Assembly: GCF_029227915.1 (NCBI RefSeq)
Contig: NC_079876.1
Span: 33,339,828-33,403,827, forward strand
Length of the DNA: 64,000 nucleotides
Direction: 5' to 3'
DNA from: Hydractinia symbiolongicarpus
Taxonomy: Eukaryota > Cnidaria > Hydrozoa > Anthoathecata > Hydractiniidae
Shown: positions 1 to 11,935 of the stretch, one piece after another
How positions within the stretch are numbered: position 1 is the first letter of the stretch
Layout: the number at the start of each line of letters is the position of its first letter
Made by a program: the position numbers and the translations under genes
Notes under the pieces: model-generated
Databases searched by the model: none
What the model saw: the letters and a program-made list of their open reading frames with translations, nothing else
What the model was told of the DNA's origin: nothing

Positions 1-572
1 TCATTTCCCGAACGATTTTTTATATTATTTTTTTACCACTAAACGCATGAGACTGGTAGTTTTCAAAAATATTTTCATATTTGATGGGACGCTGAATAAA
101 AGAAGTTTAATCGTCGGCAAACGAAATCCCGCGTTTTCCCGTAAATCCGGGTCTTGGCTCGTATAGTCGAATGTATACAAAGAAAGTACCCGGGGAGTAA
201 ACTCATTTCCCGAACGATTTTTTTAAATTTTTTTTTCACCACTAAAACGCATGAGACTTGTAGTTTTCAAAAATGTTTTCATTTTTGATGAGACGCTTAA
301 TGAAAGAGGTTTAATCGCCGGAAAACGAAAACCCGCGATTTCCCGTAAATCCCGGGCTTGGCCCGTATAGTCGAATGTATACAAAGAAAGTACCCTGTGA
401 GTAAACTCATTTCCAGAACGATTTTTTAAATTATTTTTTCACCACTGAAACGCATGAGACTTGTAGTTTTCAGAAATGTTTTCATTTTTGATGAGACGCT
501 TAATGAAAGTGGTTTAATCGCCAGCAAACGAAAACCCGCGATTTCCCGTAAATCCCGGACTCGGCCCGTATA

Positions 573-598
573 GTAAAGAAAGTACCCGGGATGTAAAC
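573..598 (+). other. 11-bp linker deletion form (also at 1,171)
   Basis: Here the linker reads GTATAGT then AAAGAAAG, so the CAAAAGTATAC segment is missing and the monomer is 192 bp long. The same form occurs at 1,171. A one-base variant (AATGAAAG) occurs in block 3 at 60,180 and 62,199. In all four cases the next segment reads CCCGGGATGTAAAC. The loss removes the GTATAC palindrome of the standard monomer. Confidence 0.85.
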
Positions 599-1805
599 TC
601 ATTTCCCGAACGGTTTTTTAAATTATTATTTCACCACTAAAACCCATGAGACTTATAGTTTTTAAAAATGTTTTCATTTTTGATGAGACGCTGAATAAAA
701 GAAGTTTAATCGCCAGCAAACGAAAACCCGCCATTTCCCGTAAACCCCGGACTCGGCCCGTATAGTCAAAAGTATACAAAGAAATTACCCAGGGAGTAAA
801 CTCATTTTCCGAACGATTTTTTATATTATTATTTCACCACTAAAACCCATGAGACTTATAGTTCTTAAAAATGTTTTCATTTTTGATGAGACGCTGAATA
901 AAAGAAGTTTAATCGCCGGCAAACGAAAACCCGCCATTTCCCGTAAACCCCGGACTCAGCCCGTATAGTCAAAAGTATACAAAGAAATTACCCAGGGAGT
1001 AAACTCATTTTCCGAACGATTTTTTAAATTATTTTCTCACCACTACAACGCATGAGACTTGAAGTTTTTAAAAATGTTTTCAATTTTGATGAGACGCTGA
1101 ATAAAAGAAGTTTAATCGCCGGCAAACGAAAACCTGCGATTTCCTGTAAATCCCGGACTCGGCCCGTATAGTAAAGAAAGTACCCGGGATGTAAACTCAT
1201 TTCCCGAACGGTTTTTTAAATTATTATTTCACCACTAAAACCCATGAGACTTATAGTTTTTAAAAATGTTTTCATTTTTGATGAGACGCTGAATAAAAGA
1301 AGTTTAATCGCCAGCAAACGAAAACCCGCCATTTCCCGTAAACCCCGGACTCGGCCCGTATAGTCAAAAGTATACAAAGAAATTACCCAGGGAGTAAACT
1401 CATTTTCCGAACGATTTTTTAAATTATTATTTCACCACTAAAACCCATGAGACTTATAGTTTTTAAAAATGTTTTCATTTTTGATGAGACGCTGAATAAA
1501 AGAAGTTTAATCGCCGGCAAACGAAAACCCGCCATTTTCCGTAAACCCCGGACTCAGCCCGTATAGTCAAAAGTATACAAAGAAATTACCCAGGAAGTAA
1601 ACTCATTTTCCGAACGATTTTTTAAATTATTTTCTCACCACTACAACGCATGAGACTTGTAGTTTTTAAAAATGTTTTCATTTTTGATGAGACGCTGAAC
1701 AAAAGAAGTTTAATCGCCGGCAAACGAAAACCCGCCATTTCCCGTAAACCCCGGACTCGGCCCGTATAGTCAAAAGTATACAAAGAAAGTACCCAGGGAG
1801 TAAAC
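599..1805 (+). repeat. Trimer HOR, 598-bp period, two copies
   Basis: Monomers starting at 599, 802 and 1,005 are repeated at 1,197, 1,400 and 1,603. Shared rare traits are CGAACGGTTTTTT, CTTATAGTTTTTAAAAATG, GCCAGCAAACG, GACTCAGCCCG, AAATTACCC and CACTACAACGC. The period is short because the third monomer of copy one (1,005) is an 11-bp deletion form. The last monomer of copy two (from 1,603) diverges in its second half and has the full-length linker. Confidence 0.85.
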
Positions 1806-2212
1806 TCATTTTCCGAACGATTTTTTAAATTATTTTTTCACCACTACAACGCATGAGACTTATAGTTTTCAAAAATGTTTTTATTTTTGATAAGACGCTG
1901 AATAAAAGAAGTTTAATCGCCCTCAAACGAAAATCCGCGATTTCCCGTAAATCCCGGACTCGGCCCGTATAGTCCAAAGTATACAAAGAAAGTACCCAGG
2001 GAGTAAACTCATTTCCCGAACGATTTTTTAAATTCTTTTTTCACCACTAAAACGCATGAGACTTGTAGTTTTCAAAAATGTTTTCATTTTTGATGAGACG
2101 CTTAATGAAAGAGGTTTAATCGCCGGCAATCGAAAACCCGCGATTTCCCGTAAGTCCCTGGGCTTGGCCTGTATAGTCGAATGTATACAAAGAAAGTACC
2201 CTGTGAGTAAAC

Positions 2213-4438
2213 TCATTTCCCGAACGAATTTCTAAATTATTTTTTCACCACTAAAACGCATGAGACTTGTAGTTTTCAGAAATGTTTTCATTTTTGATGA
2301 GACGCTTAATGAAAGTGGTTTAATAGCCAGCAAACGAAAACCCGCGATTTCCCGTAAATCCCGGGCTTGGCCCGTATAGTCGAATGTATACAAAGAAAGT
2401 ACCCTGTGAGTAAACGCATTTCCAAAACGATTTTTTAAATTATCCTTTCACCACTAAAACGCATGAGACTTGTAGTTTTCAAAAATGTTTTCATTTTTGA
2501 TGGGACGCTGAATAAAAGAAGTTTAATCGCCGGCAAACGAAAACCCGCCATTTCCCGTAAACCCCGGACTGGACCCGTATAGTCAAAAGTATACAGAGAA
2601 AGTACCCAGGGAGTAAAGTCATTTCCCGAACGATTTTTTATATTATTTTTTTACCACTAAACGCATGAGACTTGTAGTTTTCAAAAATATTTTCATATTT
2701 CATGGGACGCTGAATAAAAGAAGTTTAATCGTCGGCAAACGAAAATCCGCGATTTCCCGTAAATCCCGGACTCGGCCCGTATAGTCAAAAGTATACAAAA
2801 AAGTACCCAGGGAGTAAACTCATTTCCCGAACGATTTTTTAAATTATTTTTTCACCACTAAAACGCATGAGACTTGTAGTTTTCAAAAATGTTTTCATTT
2901 TTGATGAAACGCTGAATAAAAGAAGTTTAATCGCCGGCAAACGAAAACCCGCCATTTCCCGTAAACCCCGGACTCGACCGTATAGTCAAAAGTATACAAA
3001 GAAAGTACCCAGGGAGTAAACTCATTTCCCGAACGATTTTTTATATTATTTTTTTACCACTAAACGCATGAGACTGGTAGTTTTCAAAAATATTTTCATA
3101 TTTGATGGGACGCTGAATAAAAGAAGTTTAATCGTCGGCAAACGAAATCCCGCGTTTTCCCGTAAATCCGGGTCTTGGCTCGTATAGTCGAATGTATACA
3201 AAGAAAGTACCCGGGGAGTAAACTCATTTCCCGAACGATTTTTTTAAATTTTTTTTTCACCACTAAAACGCATGAGACTTGTAGTTTTCAAAAATGTTTT
3301 CATTTTTGATGAGACGCTTAATGAAAGAGGTTTAATCGCCGGAAAACGAAAACCCGCGATTTCCCGTAAATCCCGGGCTTGGCCCGTATAGTCGAATGTA
3401 TACAAAGAAAGTACCCTGTGAGTAAACTCATTTCCAGAACGATTTTTTAAATTATTTTTTCACCACTGAAACGCATGAGACTTGTAGTTTTCAGAAATGT
3501 TTTCATTTTTGATGAGACGCTTAATGAAAGTGGTTTAATCGCCAGCAAACGAAAACCCGCGATTTCCCGTAAATCCCGGGCTTGGCCCGTATAGTCGAAT
3601 GTATACAAAGAAAGTACCCTGTGAGTAAACGCATTTCCAAAACGATTTTTTAAATTATCTTTTCACCACTAAAACGCATGAGACTTGTAGTTTTCAAAAA
3701 TGTTTTCATTTTTGATGGGACGCTGAATAAAAGAAGTTTAATCGCCGGCAAACGAAAACCCGCCATTTCCCGTAAACCCCGGACTGGACCCGTATAGTCA
3801 AAAGTATACAGAGAAAGTACCCAGGGAGTAAAGTCATTTCCCGAACGATTTTTTATATTATTTTTTTACCACTAAACGCATGAGACTTGTAGTTTTCAAA
3901 AATATTTTCATATTTCATGGGACGCTGAATAAAAGAAGTTTAATCGTCGGCAAACGAAAATCCGCGATTTCCAGTAAATCCCGGACTCGGCCCGTAAAGT
4001 TAAAAGTATACAAAAAAGTACCCAGGGAGTAAACTCATTTCCCGAACGATTTTTTAAATTATTTTTTCACCACTAAAACGCATGAGACTTGTAGTTTTCA
4101 AAAATGTTTTCATTTTTGATGAGACGCTGAATAAAAGAAGTTTAATCGCCGGCAAACGAAAACCCGCCATTTCCCGTAAACCCCGGACTCGACCGTATAG
4201 TCAAAAGTATACAAAGAAAGTACCCAGGGAGTAAACTCATTTCCCGAACGATTTTTTATATTATTTTTTTACCACTAAACGCATGAGACTGGTAGTTTTC
4301 AAAAATATTTTCATATTTGATGGGACGCTGAATAAAAGAAGTTTAATCGCCGGAAAACGAAAACCCGCGATTTCCCGTAAATCCCGGGCTTGGCCCGTAT
4401 AGTCGAATGTATACAAAGAAAGTACCCTGTGAGTAAAC
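2213..4438 (+). repeat. Six-monomer HOR, 1,215-bp period
   Basis: Monomers starting at 2,213, 2,416, 2,619, 2,820 and 3,022 recur at 3,428, 3,631, 3,834, 4,035 and 4,237, all 1,215 bp on. Markers are GTAAACGCATTTCC, GGACTGGACCCG with TATACAGAG and GTAAAGTCATTTCC, CATATTTCATGGGACG, and GACTCGACCG. The second copy ends in a hybrid monomer at 4,237: its front is the ATATTATT type and its back, from GCCGGAAAACG, is the type that follows it in copy one. In addition, 1-555 matches 3,022-3,576. Confidence 0.88.
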
Positions 4439-4641
4439 TCATTTCCAGAACGATTTTTTAAATTATTTTTTCACCACTAAAACGCATAAGACTTGTAGCT
4501 TTTAAAAATGTTTTCATTTTTGATGAAACGCTGAATAAAAGAAGTTTAATCGTCGGCAAACGAAAACCCGCGATTTCCCGTAAATCCCGGGCTTGGCCCG
4601 TATAGTCAAAAGTATACAAAGAAAGTACCCAGGGAGTAAAC

Positions 4642-7279
4642 TCATTTCCCGAACGATTTTTTAAATTACTTTTTCACCACTAAAACGCATGAGACTTGTA
4701 GTTTTTAAAAATGTTTTCATTTTTGATGAGACGCTGAATAAAAGAAGTTTAATCGCCGGCAAACGAAAACCCGCGATTTCCCGTAAATCCCTGACTCGGC
4801 CCGTATAGTTAAAAGTATACAAGGAAAGTACCCAGTGAGTAAACTCATTTCCCGAACGAATTTTTAAATTATTTTTTCACCACTAAAACGTATGAGACTT
4901 GTAGTTTTCAAAAATGTTTTCATTTTTGATAAGACGCTGAATAAAAGAAGTTTAATCGCCGGCAAACGAAAACCTGCGATTTCCCGTAAATCCCGGACTC
5001 GGCCCGTATAGTCAAAAGTATACAAAGAAAGTACCCAGGGTGTAAACTCATTTCCCGAACGATTTTTTAAATTATTTTTTTACCACTAAAACGCATGACA
5101 CTTGTAGTTTTCAAAAATGTTTTCATCTTTGATGAGACGCTGAATAAAAGAAGTTTAATCGCCGGCAAACGAAAACCCGCGATTTCCCGTAAATCCCGGG
5201 CTTGGCCCGTATAGTCAAAAGTATACAAAGAAAGTACCCAGGGAGTAAACTCATTTCCCGAACGATTTTTTAAATTACTTTTTCACCACTAAAACTTATG
5301 AGACTTGTAGTTTTTAAAAATGTTTTCATTTTTGATGAGACGCTGAATAAAAGAAGTTAAATCGCCGGCAAACGAAAACCTGCGATTTCCCGTAAATCCT
5401 GGACTCGGCCCGCATAGTCAAAAGTATACAAAGAAAGTACCCAGTGAGTAAACTCATTTCCCAAACGATTTTTTAAATTTTTATTTCACCACTAAAACCC
5501 ATGAGACTTGTAGTTTTTAAAAATGTTTTCATTTTTGATGAGACGCTGAATAAAAGAAGTTTAATCGCCGGCAAACGAAAACCCGCGATTTCCCGTAAAT
5601 CCCGGGCTTGGCCCGTATAGTCAAAAGTATACAAAGAAAGTACCCAGGGAGTAAACTCATTTCCCGAACGATTTTTTAAATTACTTTTTCACCACTAAAA
5701 CGCATGAGACTTGTAGTTTTTAAAAATGTTTTCATTTTTGATGAGACGCTGAATAAAAGAAGTTAAATCGCCGGCAAACGAAAACCTGCGATTTCCCGTA
5801 AATCCTGGACTCGGCCCGTATAGTCAAAAGTATACAAAGAAAGTACCCAGTGAGTAAACTCATTTCCCAAACGATTTTTTAAATTTTTATTTTACCACTA
5901 AAACCCATGAGACTTGTAGTTTTTAAAAATGTTTTCATTTTTTGATGAGACGCTGAATAAAAGAAGTTTAATCGCCGGCAAACGAAAACCCGCGATTTCC
6001 CGTAAATCCCTGACTCGGCCCGGATAGTTAAAAGTATACAAGGAAAGTACCCAGTGAGTAAACTCATTTCCCGAACGAATTTTTAAATTATTTTTTCACC
6101 ACTAAAACGTATGAGACTTGTAGTTTTCAAAAATGTTTTCATTTTTGATAAGACGCTGAATAAAAGAAGTTTAATCGCCGGCAAACGAAAACCTGCGATT
6201 TCCCGTAAATCCCGGACTCGGCCCGTATAGTCAAAAGTATACAAAGAAAGTACCCAGGGTGTAAACTCATTTCCCGAACGATTTTTTAAATTATTTTTTT
6301 ACCACTAAAACGCATGACACTTGTAGTTTTCAAAAATGTTTTCATCTTTGATGAGACGCTGAATAAAAGAAGTTTAATCGCCGGCAAACGAAAACCTGCG
6401 ATTTCCGTAAATCCCGTACTCGGCCCGTATAGTCAAAAGTATACAAAGAAAGTACCCAGGGAGTAAACTCATTTCCAAAACGATTTTTTAAATTATTATT
6501 TCACCACTAAAACGCATGAGACTTGTAGTTTTTAAAAATGTTTTCATTTTTGATGAGACGCTGAATAAAAGAAGTTAAATCGCCGGCAAACGAAAACCTG
6601 CGATTTCCCGTACATCCTGGACTCGGCCCGTATATTTAAAAGTATACAAAGAAAGTACCCAGTGAGTAAACTCATTTCCCAAACGATTTTTTAAATTTTT
6701 ATTTGACCACTAAAACCCATGAGACTTGTAGTTTTTAAAAATGTTTTCATTTTTGATGAGACGCTGAATAAAAGAAGTTTAATCGCCGGCAAACGAAAAC
6801 CCGCGATTTCCCGTAAATCCCTGACTCGGCCCGTATAGTTAAAAGTATACAAGGAAAGTACCCAGTGAGTAAACTCATTTCCCGAACGAATTTTTAAATT
6901 ATTTTTTCACCACTAAAACGTATGAGACTTGTAGTTTTCAAAAATGTTTTCATTTTTCATAAGACGCTGAATAAAAGAAGTTTAATCGCCGGCAAACGAA
7001 AACCTGCGATTTCCCGTAAATCCCGGACTCGGCCCGTATAGTCAAAAGTATACAAAGAAAGTACCCAGGGTGTAAACTCATTTCCCGAACGATTTTTTAA
7101 ATTATTTTTTACCACTAAAACGCATGAGACTTGTAGTTTTCAAAAATGTTTTCATTTTTGATGAGACGCTGAATAAAAGAAGTTTAATCGCCGGCAAACG
7201 AAAACCTGTGATTTCCCGTAAATCCCGGACTCGGCCCGTATAGTCAAAAGTATACAAAGAAAGTACCCAGGGTGTAAAC
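4642..7279 (+). repeat. Six-monomer HOR (1,219 bp) with nested dimer and tetramer
   Basis: Monomers 4,845 and 5,048 recur at 6,064 and 6,267 (offset 1,219). Within this, 5,251-5,656 recurs at 5,657-6,063 (dimer, 406 bp), and 5,860 and 6,064 recur at 6,672 and 6,875 (offset 811-812). Markers are CGAACGAATTTTT, AAAACGTATGAG, GATAAGACG, GCATGACACTTG with CATCTTTG, GAAGTTAAATCG, and GTTAAAAGTATACAAGG. Confidence 0.83.
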
Positions 7280-8090
7280 TCATTTCCAAAACGATTTTTT
7301 AAATTATTATTTCACCACTAAAGCCCATGAGACTTGTAGTTTTTAAAAATGTTTTCATTTTTGATGAGACGCTAAATAAAAGAGGTTTAATCGCCGGCAA
7401 ACGAAAAGCCGCAATTTCCCGTAAATCCCGGTCTCGGCCCGTATAGTCAAAAGTATACAAGGAAAGTACCCAGTGAGTAAACTCATTTCCCTAACGAATT
7501 TTTAAATTATTTTTTCACCACTAAAACGCATGAGACTTGTAGTTTTCAAAAATGTTTTCATTTTTGATGAGACGCTGAATAAAAGAAGTTTAATCGCCGG
7601 CAAACGAAAACCTGCGATTTCCCGTAAATCCCGGACTCGGCCCGTATAGTCAAAAGTATACAAAGAGAGTACCCAGGGTGTAAACTCATTTTTCGAACGA
7701 TTTTTTAAATTATTTTTTCACCACTAAAACGCATGAGACTTGTAGTTTTCAGAAATGTTTTCATTTTTGATAAGACGCTTAATGAAAGTGGTTTAATCGC
7801 CAGCAAACGAAAACCCGCGATTTCCGTAAATCCTGGGCTTGGCCCGTATAGTCGAATGTATACAAAGAAAGTACCCTGTGAGTAAACTCATTTCCAAAAC
7901 GATTTTTTAAATTATCTTTTCACCACTAAAACGCATGAGACTTGTAGTTTTCAAAAATGTTTTCATTTTTGATGAGACGCTGAATAAAAGAAGTTTAATC
8001 GCCGGCAAACGAAAACCCGCCATTTCCCGTAAACCCCGGACTCGGCCCGTATAGTCAAAAGTATACAAAGAAAGTACCCAGGGAGTAAAC
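7280..8090 (+). repeat. Four monomers with no nearby duplicate
   Basis: Monomers start at 7,280, 7,483, 7,686 and 7,888. The first two (AAAGCCCATGAG with GCTAAATAAAAGAGG, then CCCTAACGAATTTTT with AGAGAGTACCC) belong to a pair type that recurs at 15,991/16,194, 20,655/20,858 and later. The third is a CAGAAATG / GAAAGTGG type. The stretch joins the HOR to its left with the long-range repeat to its right. Confidence 0.8.
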
Positions 8091-10116
8091 TCATTTTCCG
8101 AACGATTTTTTAAATTATTATTTCACCACTAAAACCCATGAGACTTGTAGTTTTCAAAAATGTTTTCATTTTTGATAAGACGCTGAATAAAAGAAGTTTA
8201 ATCGCCGGCAAACGAAAACCCGCCATTTCCCATAAACCCCGGACTCGGCCCGTATAGTCAAAAGTATACAAAGAAATTACCCAGGGAGTAAACTCATTTT
8301 CCGAACGATTTTTTAAATTATTTTCTCACCGCTACAACGCATGAGACTTGTAGTTTTTAAAAATGTTTTCATTTTTGATGAGACGCTGAATAAAAAAAGT
8401 TTAATCGCCGGCAAACGAAAACCCGCCATTTCCCGTAAACCCCGGACTCGGCCCGTATAGTCAAAAGTATACAAAGAAAGTACCCAGGGAGTAAACTCAT
8501 TCTCCGAACGATTTTTTAAATTATTTTTTCACCACTACAACGCATGAGACTTGTAGTTTTCAAAAATGTTTTTATTTTTGATAAGACGCTGAATAAAAGA
8601 AGTTTAATCGCCCTCAAACGAAAATCCGCGATTTCCCGTAAATCCCGGACTCGGCCCGTAAAGTCCAAAGTATACAAAGAAAGTACCCAGGGAGTAAACT
8701 CATTTCCCGAACGATTTTTTAAATTCTTTTTTCACCACTAAAACGCATGAGACTTGTAGTTTTCAAAAATGTTTTCATTTTTGATGAGACGCTTAATGAA
8801 AGAGGTTTAATCGCCGGCAATCGAAAACCCGCGATTTCCCGTAAATCCCGGGCTAGGCCCGTATAGTCAAATGTATACAAAGAAAGTACCCTGTGAGTAA
8901 ACTCATTTCCCGAACGATTTTTTAAATTATTTTTTCACCACTAAAACGCATGAGACTTGTAGTTTTCAGAAATGTTTTCATTTTTGATGAGACGCTTAAT
9001 GAAAGTGGTTTAATCGCCAGCAAACGAAAACCCGCGATTTCCCGTAAATCCCGGGCTTGGCCCGTATAGTCGAATGTATACAAAGAAAGTACCCTGTGAG
9101 TAAACGAATTTTCAAAACGATTTTTTAAATTATCTTTTCACCACTAAAACGCATGAGACTTGTAGTTTTCAAAAATGTTTTCATTTTTGATGGGACGCTG
9201 AATAAAAGAAGTTTAATCGCCGGCAAACGAAAACCCGCCATTTCCCGTAAACCCCGGACTGGACCCGTATAGTCAAAAGTATACAGAGAAAGTACCCAGG
9301 GAGTAAAGTCATTTCCCGAACGATTTTTTATATTATTTTTTTGCCACTAAACGCATGAGACTTGTAGTTTTCAAAAATATTTTCATATTTGATGGGACGC
9401 TGAATAAAAGAAGTTTAATCGTCGGCAAACGAAATTCCGCGATTTCCCGTAAATCCCGGGCTCGGCCCGTATAGTCAAAAGTATACAAAAAAGTACCCAG
9501 GGAGTAAACTCATTTCCCGAACGATTTTTTAAATTATTTTTTCACCACTAAAACGCATGAGACTTGTAGTTTTCAAAAATGTTTTCATTTTTGATGAGAC
9601 GCTGAATAAAAGAAGTTTAATCGCCGGCAAACGAAAACCCGCCATTTCCCGTAAACCCCGGACTCGACCGTATAGTCAAAAGTATACAAAGAAAGTACCC
9701 AGGGAGTAAACTCATTTCCCGAACGATTTTTTTTATTATTTTTTTACCACTAAACGCATGAGACAGGTAGTTTTCAAAAATATTTTCATATTTGATGGGA
9801 CGCTGAATAAAAGAAGTTTAATCGCCGGCAAACGAAATCCCGCGTGTTCCCGTAAATCCGGGGCTTGGCTCGTATAGTCAAATGTATACAAAGAAAGTAC
9901 CCAGGGAGTAAACTCATTTCCCGAACGATTTTTTAAATTTTTTTTTTACCACTAAAACGCATGAGACTTGTAGTTTTCAAAAATGTTTTCATTTTTGTTG
10001 AGACGCTTAATGAAAGAGGTTTAATCGCCGGAAAACGAAAACCCGCGATTTCCCGTAAATCCCAGGCTTGGCCCGTATAGTCGAATGTATACAAAGAAAG
10101 TACCCTGTGAGTAAAC
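8091..10116 (+). repeat. Long-range copy of 1,400-3,426 (offset ~6,690 bp)
   Basis: Ten successive monomers (8,091; 8,294; 8,497; 8,700; 8,903; 9,106; 9,309; 9,510; 9,712; 9,914) match those at 1,400-3,224 in the same order, with an offset of 6,690-6,691 bp. Markers are CACTACAACGC, GCCCTCAAACG, GTTTTTATTTTTGATAAG, GGACTGGACCCG, the AAAAAAGTACCC linker and GACTCGACCG. Small differences (for example GACTGGTAG against GACAGGTAG, TTACCACTA against TTGCCACTA) show it is older than the local tandem copies. Confidence 0.85.
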
Positions 10117-11935
10117 GAATTTTCAAAACGATTTTTTAAATTATCTTTTCACCACTAAAACGCATGAGACTTGTAGTTTTCAAAAATGTTTTCATTTTTG
10201 ATGGGACGCTGAATAAAAGAAGTTTAATCGCCGGCAAACGAAAACCCGCCATTTCCCGTAAACCCCGGACTGGACCCGTATAGTCAAAAGTATACAGAGA
10301 AAGTACCCAGGGAGTAAAGTCATTTCCCGAACGATTTTTTATATTATTTTTTTGCCACTAAACGCATGAGACTTGTAGTTTTCAAAAATATTTTCATATT
10401 TGATGGGACGCTGAATAAAAGAAGTTTAATCGTCGGCAAACTAAAATCCGCGATTTCCCGTAAATCCCGGGCTCGGCCCGTATAGTCAAAAGTATACAAA
10501 AAAGTACCCAGGGAGTAAACTCATTTCCCGAACGATTTTTTAAATTATTTTTTCACCACTAAAACGCATGAGACTTGTAGTTTTCAAAAATGTTTTCATT
10601 TTTGATGAGACGCTGAATAAAAGAAGTTTAATCGCCGGCAAACGAAAACCCGCCATTTCCCGTAAACCCCGGACTCGACCGTATAGTCAAAAGTATACAA
10701 AGAAAGTACCCAGGGAGTAAACTCATTTCCCGAACGATTTTTTTTATTATTTTTTTACCACTAAACGCATGAGACAGGTAGTTTTCAAAAATATTTTCAT
10801 ATTTGATGGGACGCTGAATAAAAGAAGTTTAATCGCCGGCAAACGAAATCCCGCGTTTTCCCGTAAATCCGGGGCTTGGCTCGTATAGTCGAATGTATAC
10901 AAAGAAAGTACCCAGGGAGTAAACTCATTTCCCGAACGATTTTTTAAATTTTTTTTTCACCACTAAAACGCATAAGACTTGTAACTTTTAAAAATGTTTT
11001 CATTTTTGATGAAACGCTGAATAAAAGAAGTTTAATCGTCGGCAAACGAAAACCCGCGATTTCCCGTAAATCCCGGACTGGACCCGTATAGTCAAAAGTA
11101 TACAGAGAAAGTACCCAGGGAGTAAAGTCATTTCCCGAACGATTTTTTATATTATTTTTTTGCCACTAAACGCATGAGACTTGTAGTTTTCAAAAATATT
11201 TTCATATTTGATGGGACGCTGAATAAAAGAAGTTTAATCGTCGGCAAACTAAAATCCGCGATTTCCCGTAAATCCCGGGCTCGGCCCGTATAGTCAAAAG
11301 TATACAAAAAAGTACCCAGGGAGTAAACTCATTTCCCGAACGATTTTTTAAATTATTTTTTCACCACTAAAACGCATGAGACTTGTAGTTTTCAAAAATG
11401 TTTTCATTTTTGATGAGACGCTGAATAAAAGAAGTTTAATCGCCGGCAAACGAAAACCCGCCATTTCCCGTAAACCCCGGACTCGACCGTATAGTCAAAA
11501 GTATACAAAGAAAGTACCCAGGGAGTAAACTCATTTCCCGAACGATTTTTTTTATTATTTTTTTACCACTAAACGCATGAGACAGGTAGTTTTCAAAAAT
11601 ATTTTCATATTTGATGGGACGCTGAATAAAAGAAGTTTAATCGCCGGCAAACGAAATCCCGCGTTTTCCCGTAAATCCGGGGCTTGGCTCGTATAGTCGA
11701 ATGTATACAAAGAAAGTACCCAGGGAGTAAACTCATTTCCCGAACGATTTTTTAAATTTTTTTTTCACCACTAAAACGCATGAGACTTGTAGTTTTCAAA
11801 AATGTTTTCATTTTTGATGAGACGCTTAATGAAAGAGGTTTAATCGCCGGAAAACGAAAACCCGCGATTTCCCGTAAATCCCAGGCTTGGCCCGTATAGT
11901 CGAATGTATACAAAGAAAGTACCCTGTGAGTAAAC
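9106..11935 (+). repeat. Nested five-monomer (1,011 bp) and four-monomer (808 bp) HORs
   Basis: Starts 9,106, 9,309, 9,510 and 9,712 recur at 10,117, 10,320, 10,521 and 10,723 (offset 1,011). Starts 10,320, 10,521, 10,723 and 10,925 then recur at 11,128, 11,329, 11,531 and 11,733 (offset 808). The monomer at 10,925 is a hybrid: its front matches the AAATTTTTTTTTC type, its middle the GCATAAGACTTGTAAC type and its back the GGACTGGACCCG type. Such hybrids mark where exchange changed the copy number. Confidence 0.87.

Noticed and set aside
8544-8741. 60-96 codon open frames on both strands, recurring every few hundred bases
   Set aside because: The same few peptides appear once per monomer on either strand, the 203-bp length shifts the frame at each copy, and several begin only at GTG or TTG. 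No signal, domain or ribosome-site pattern was seen.
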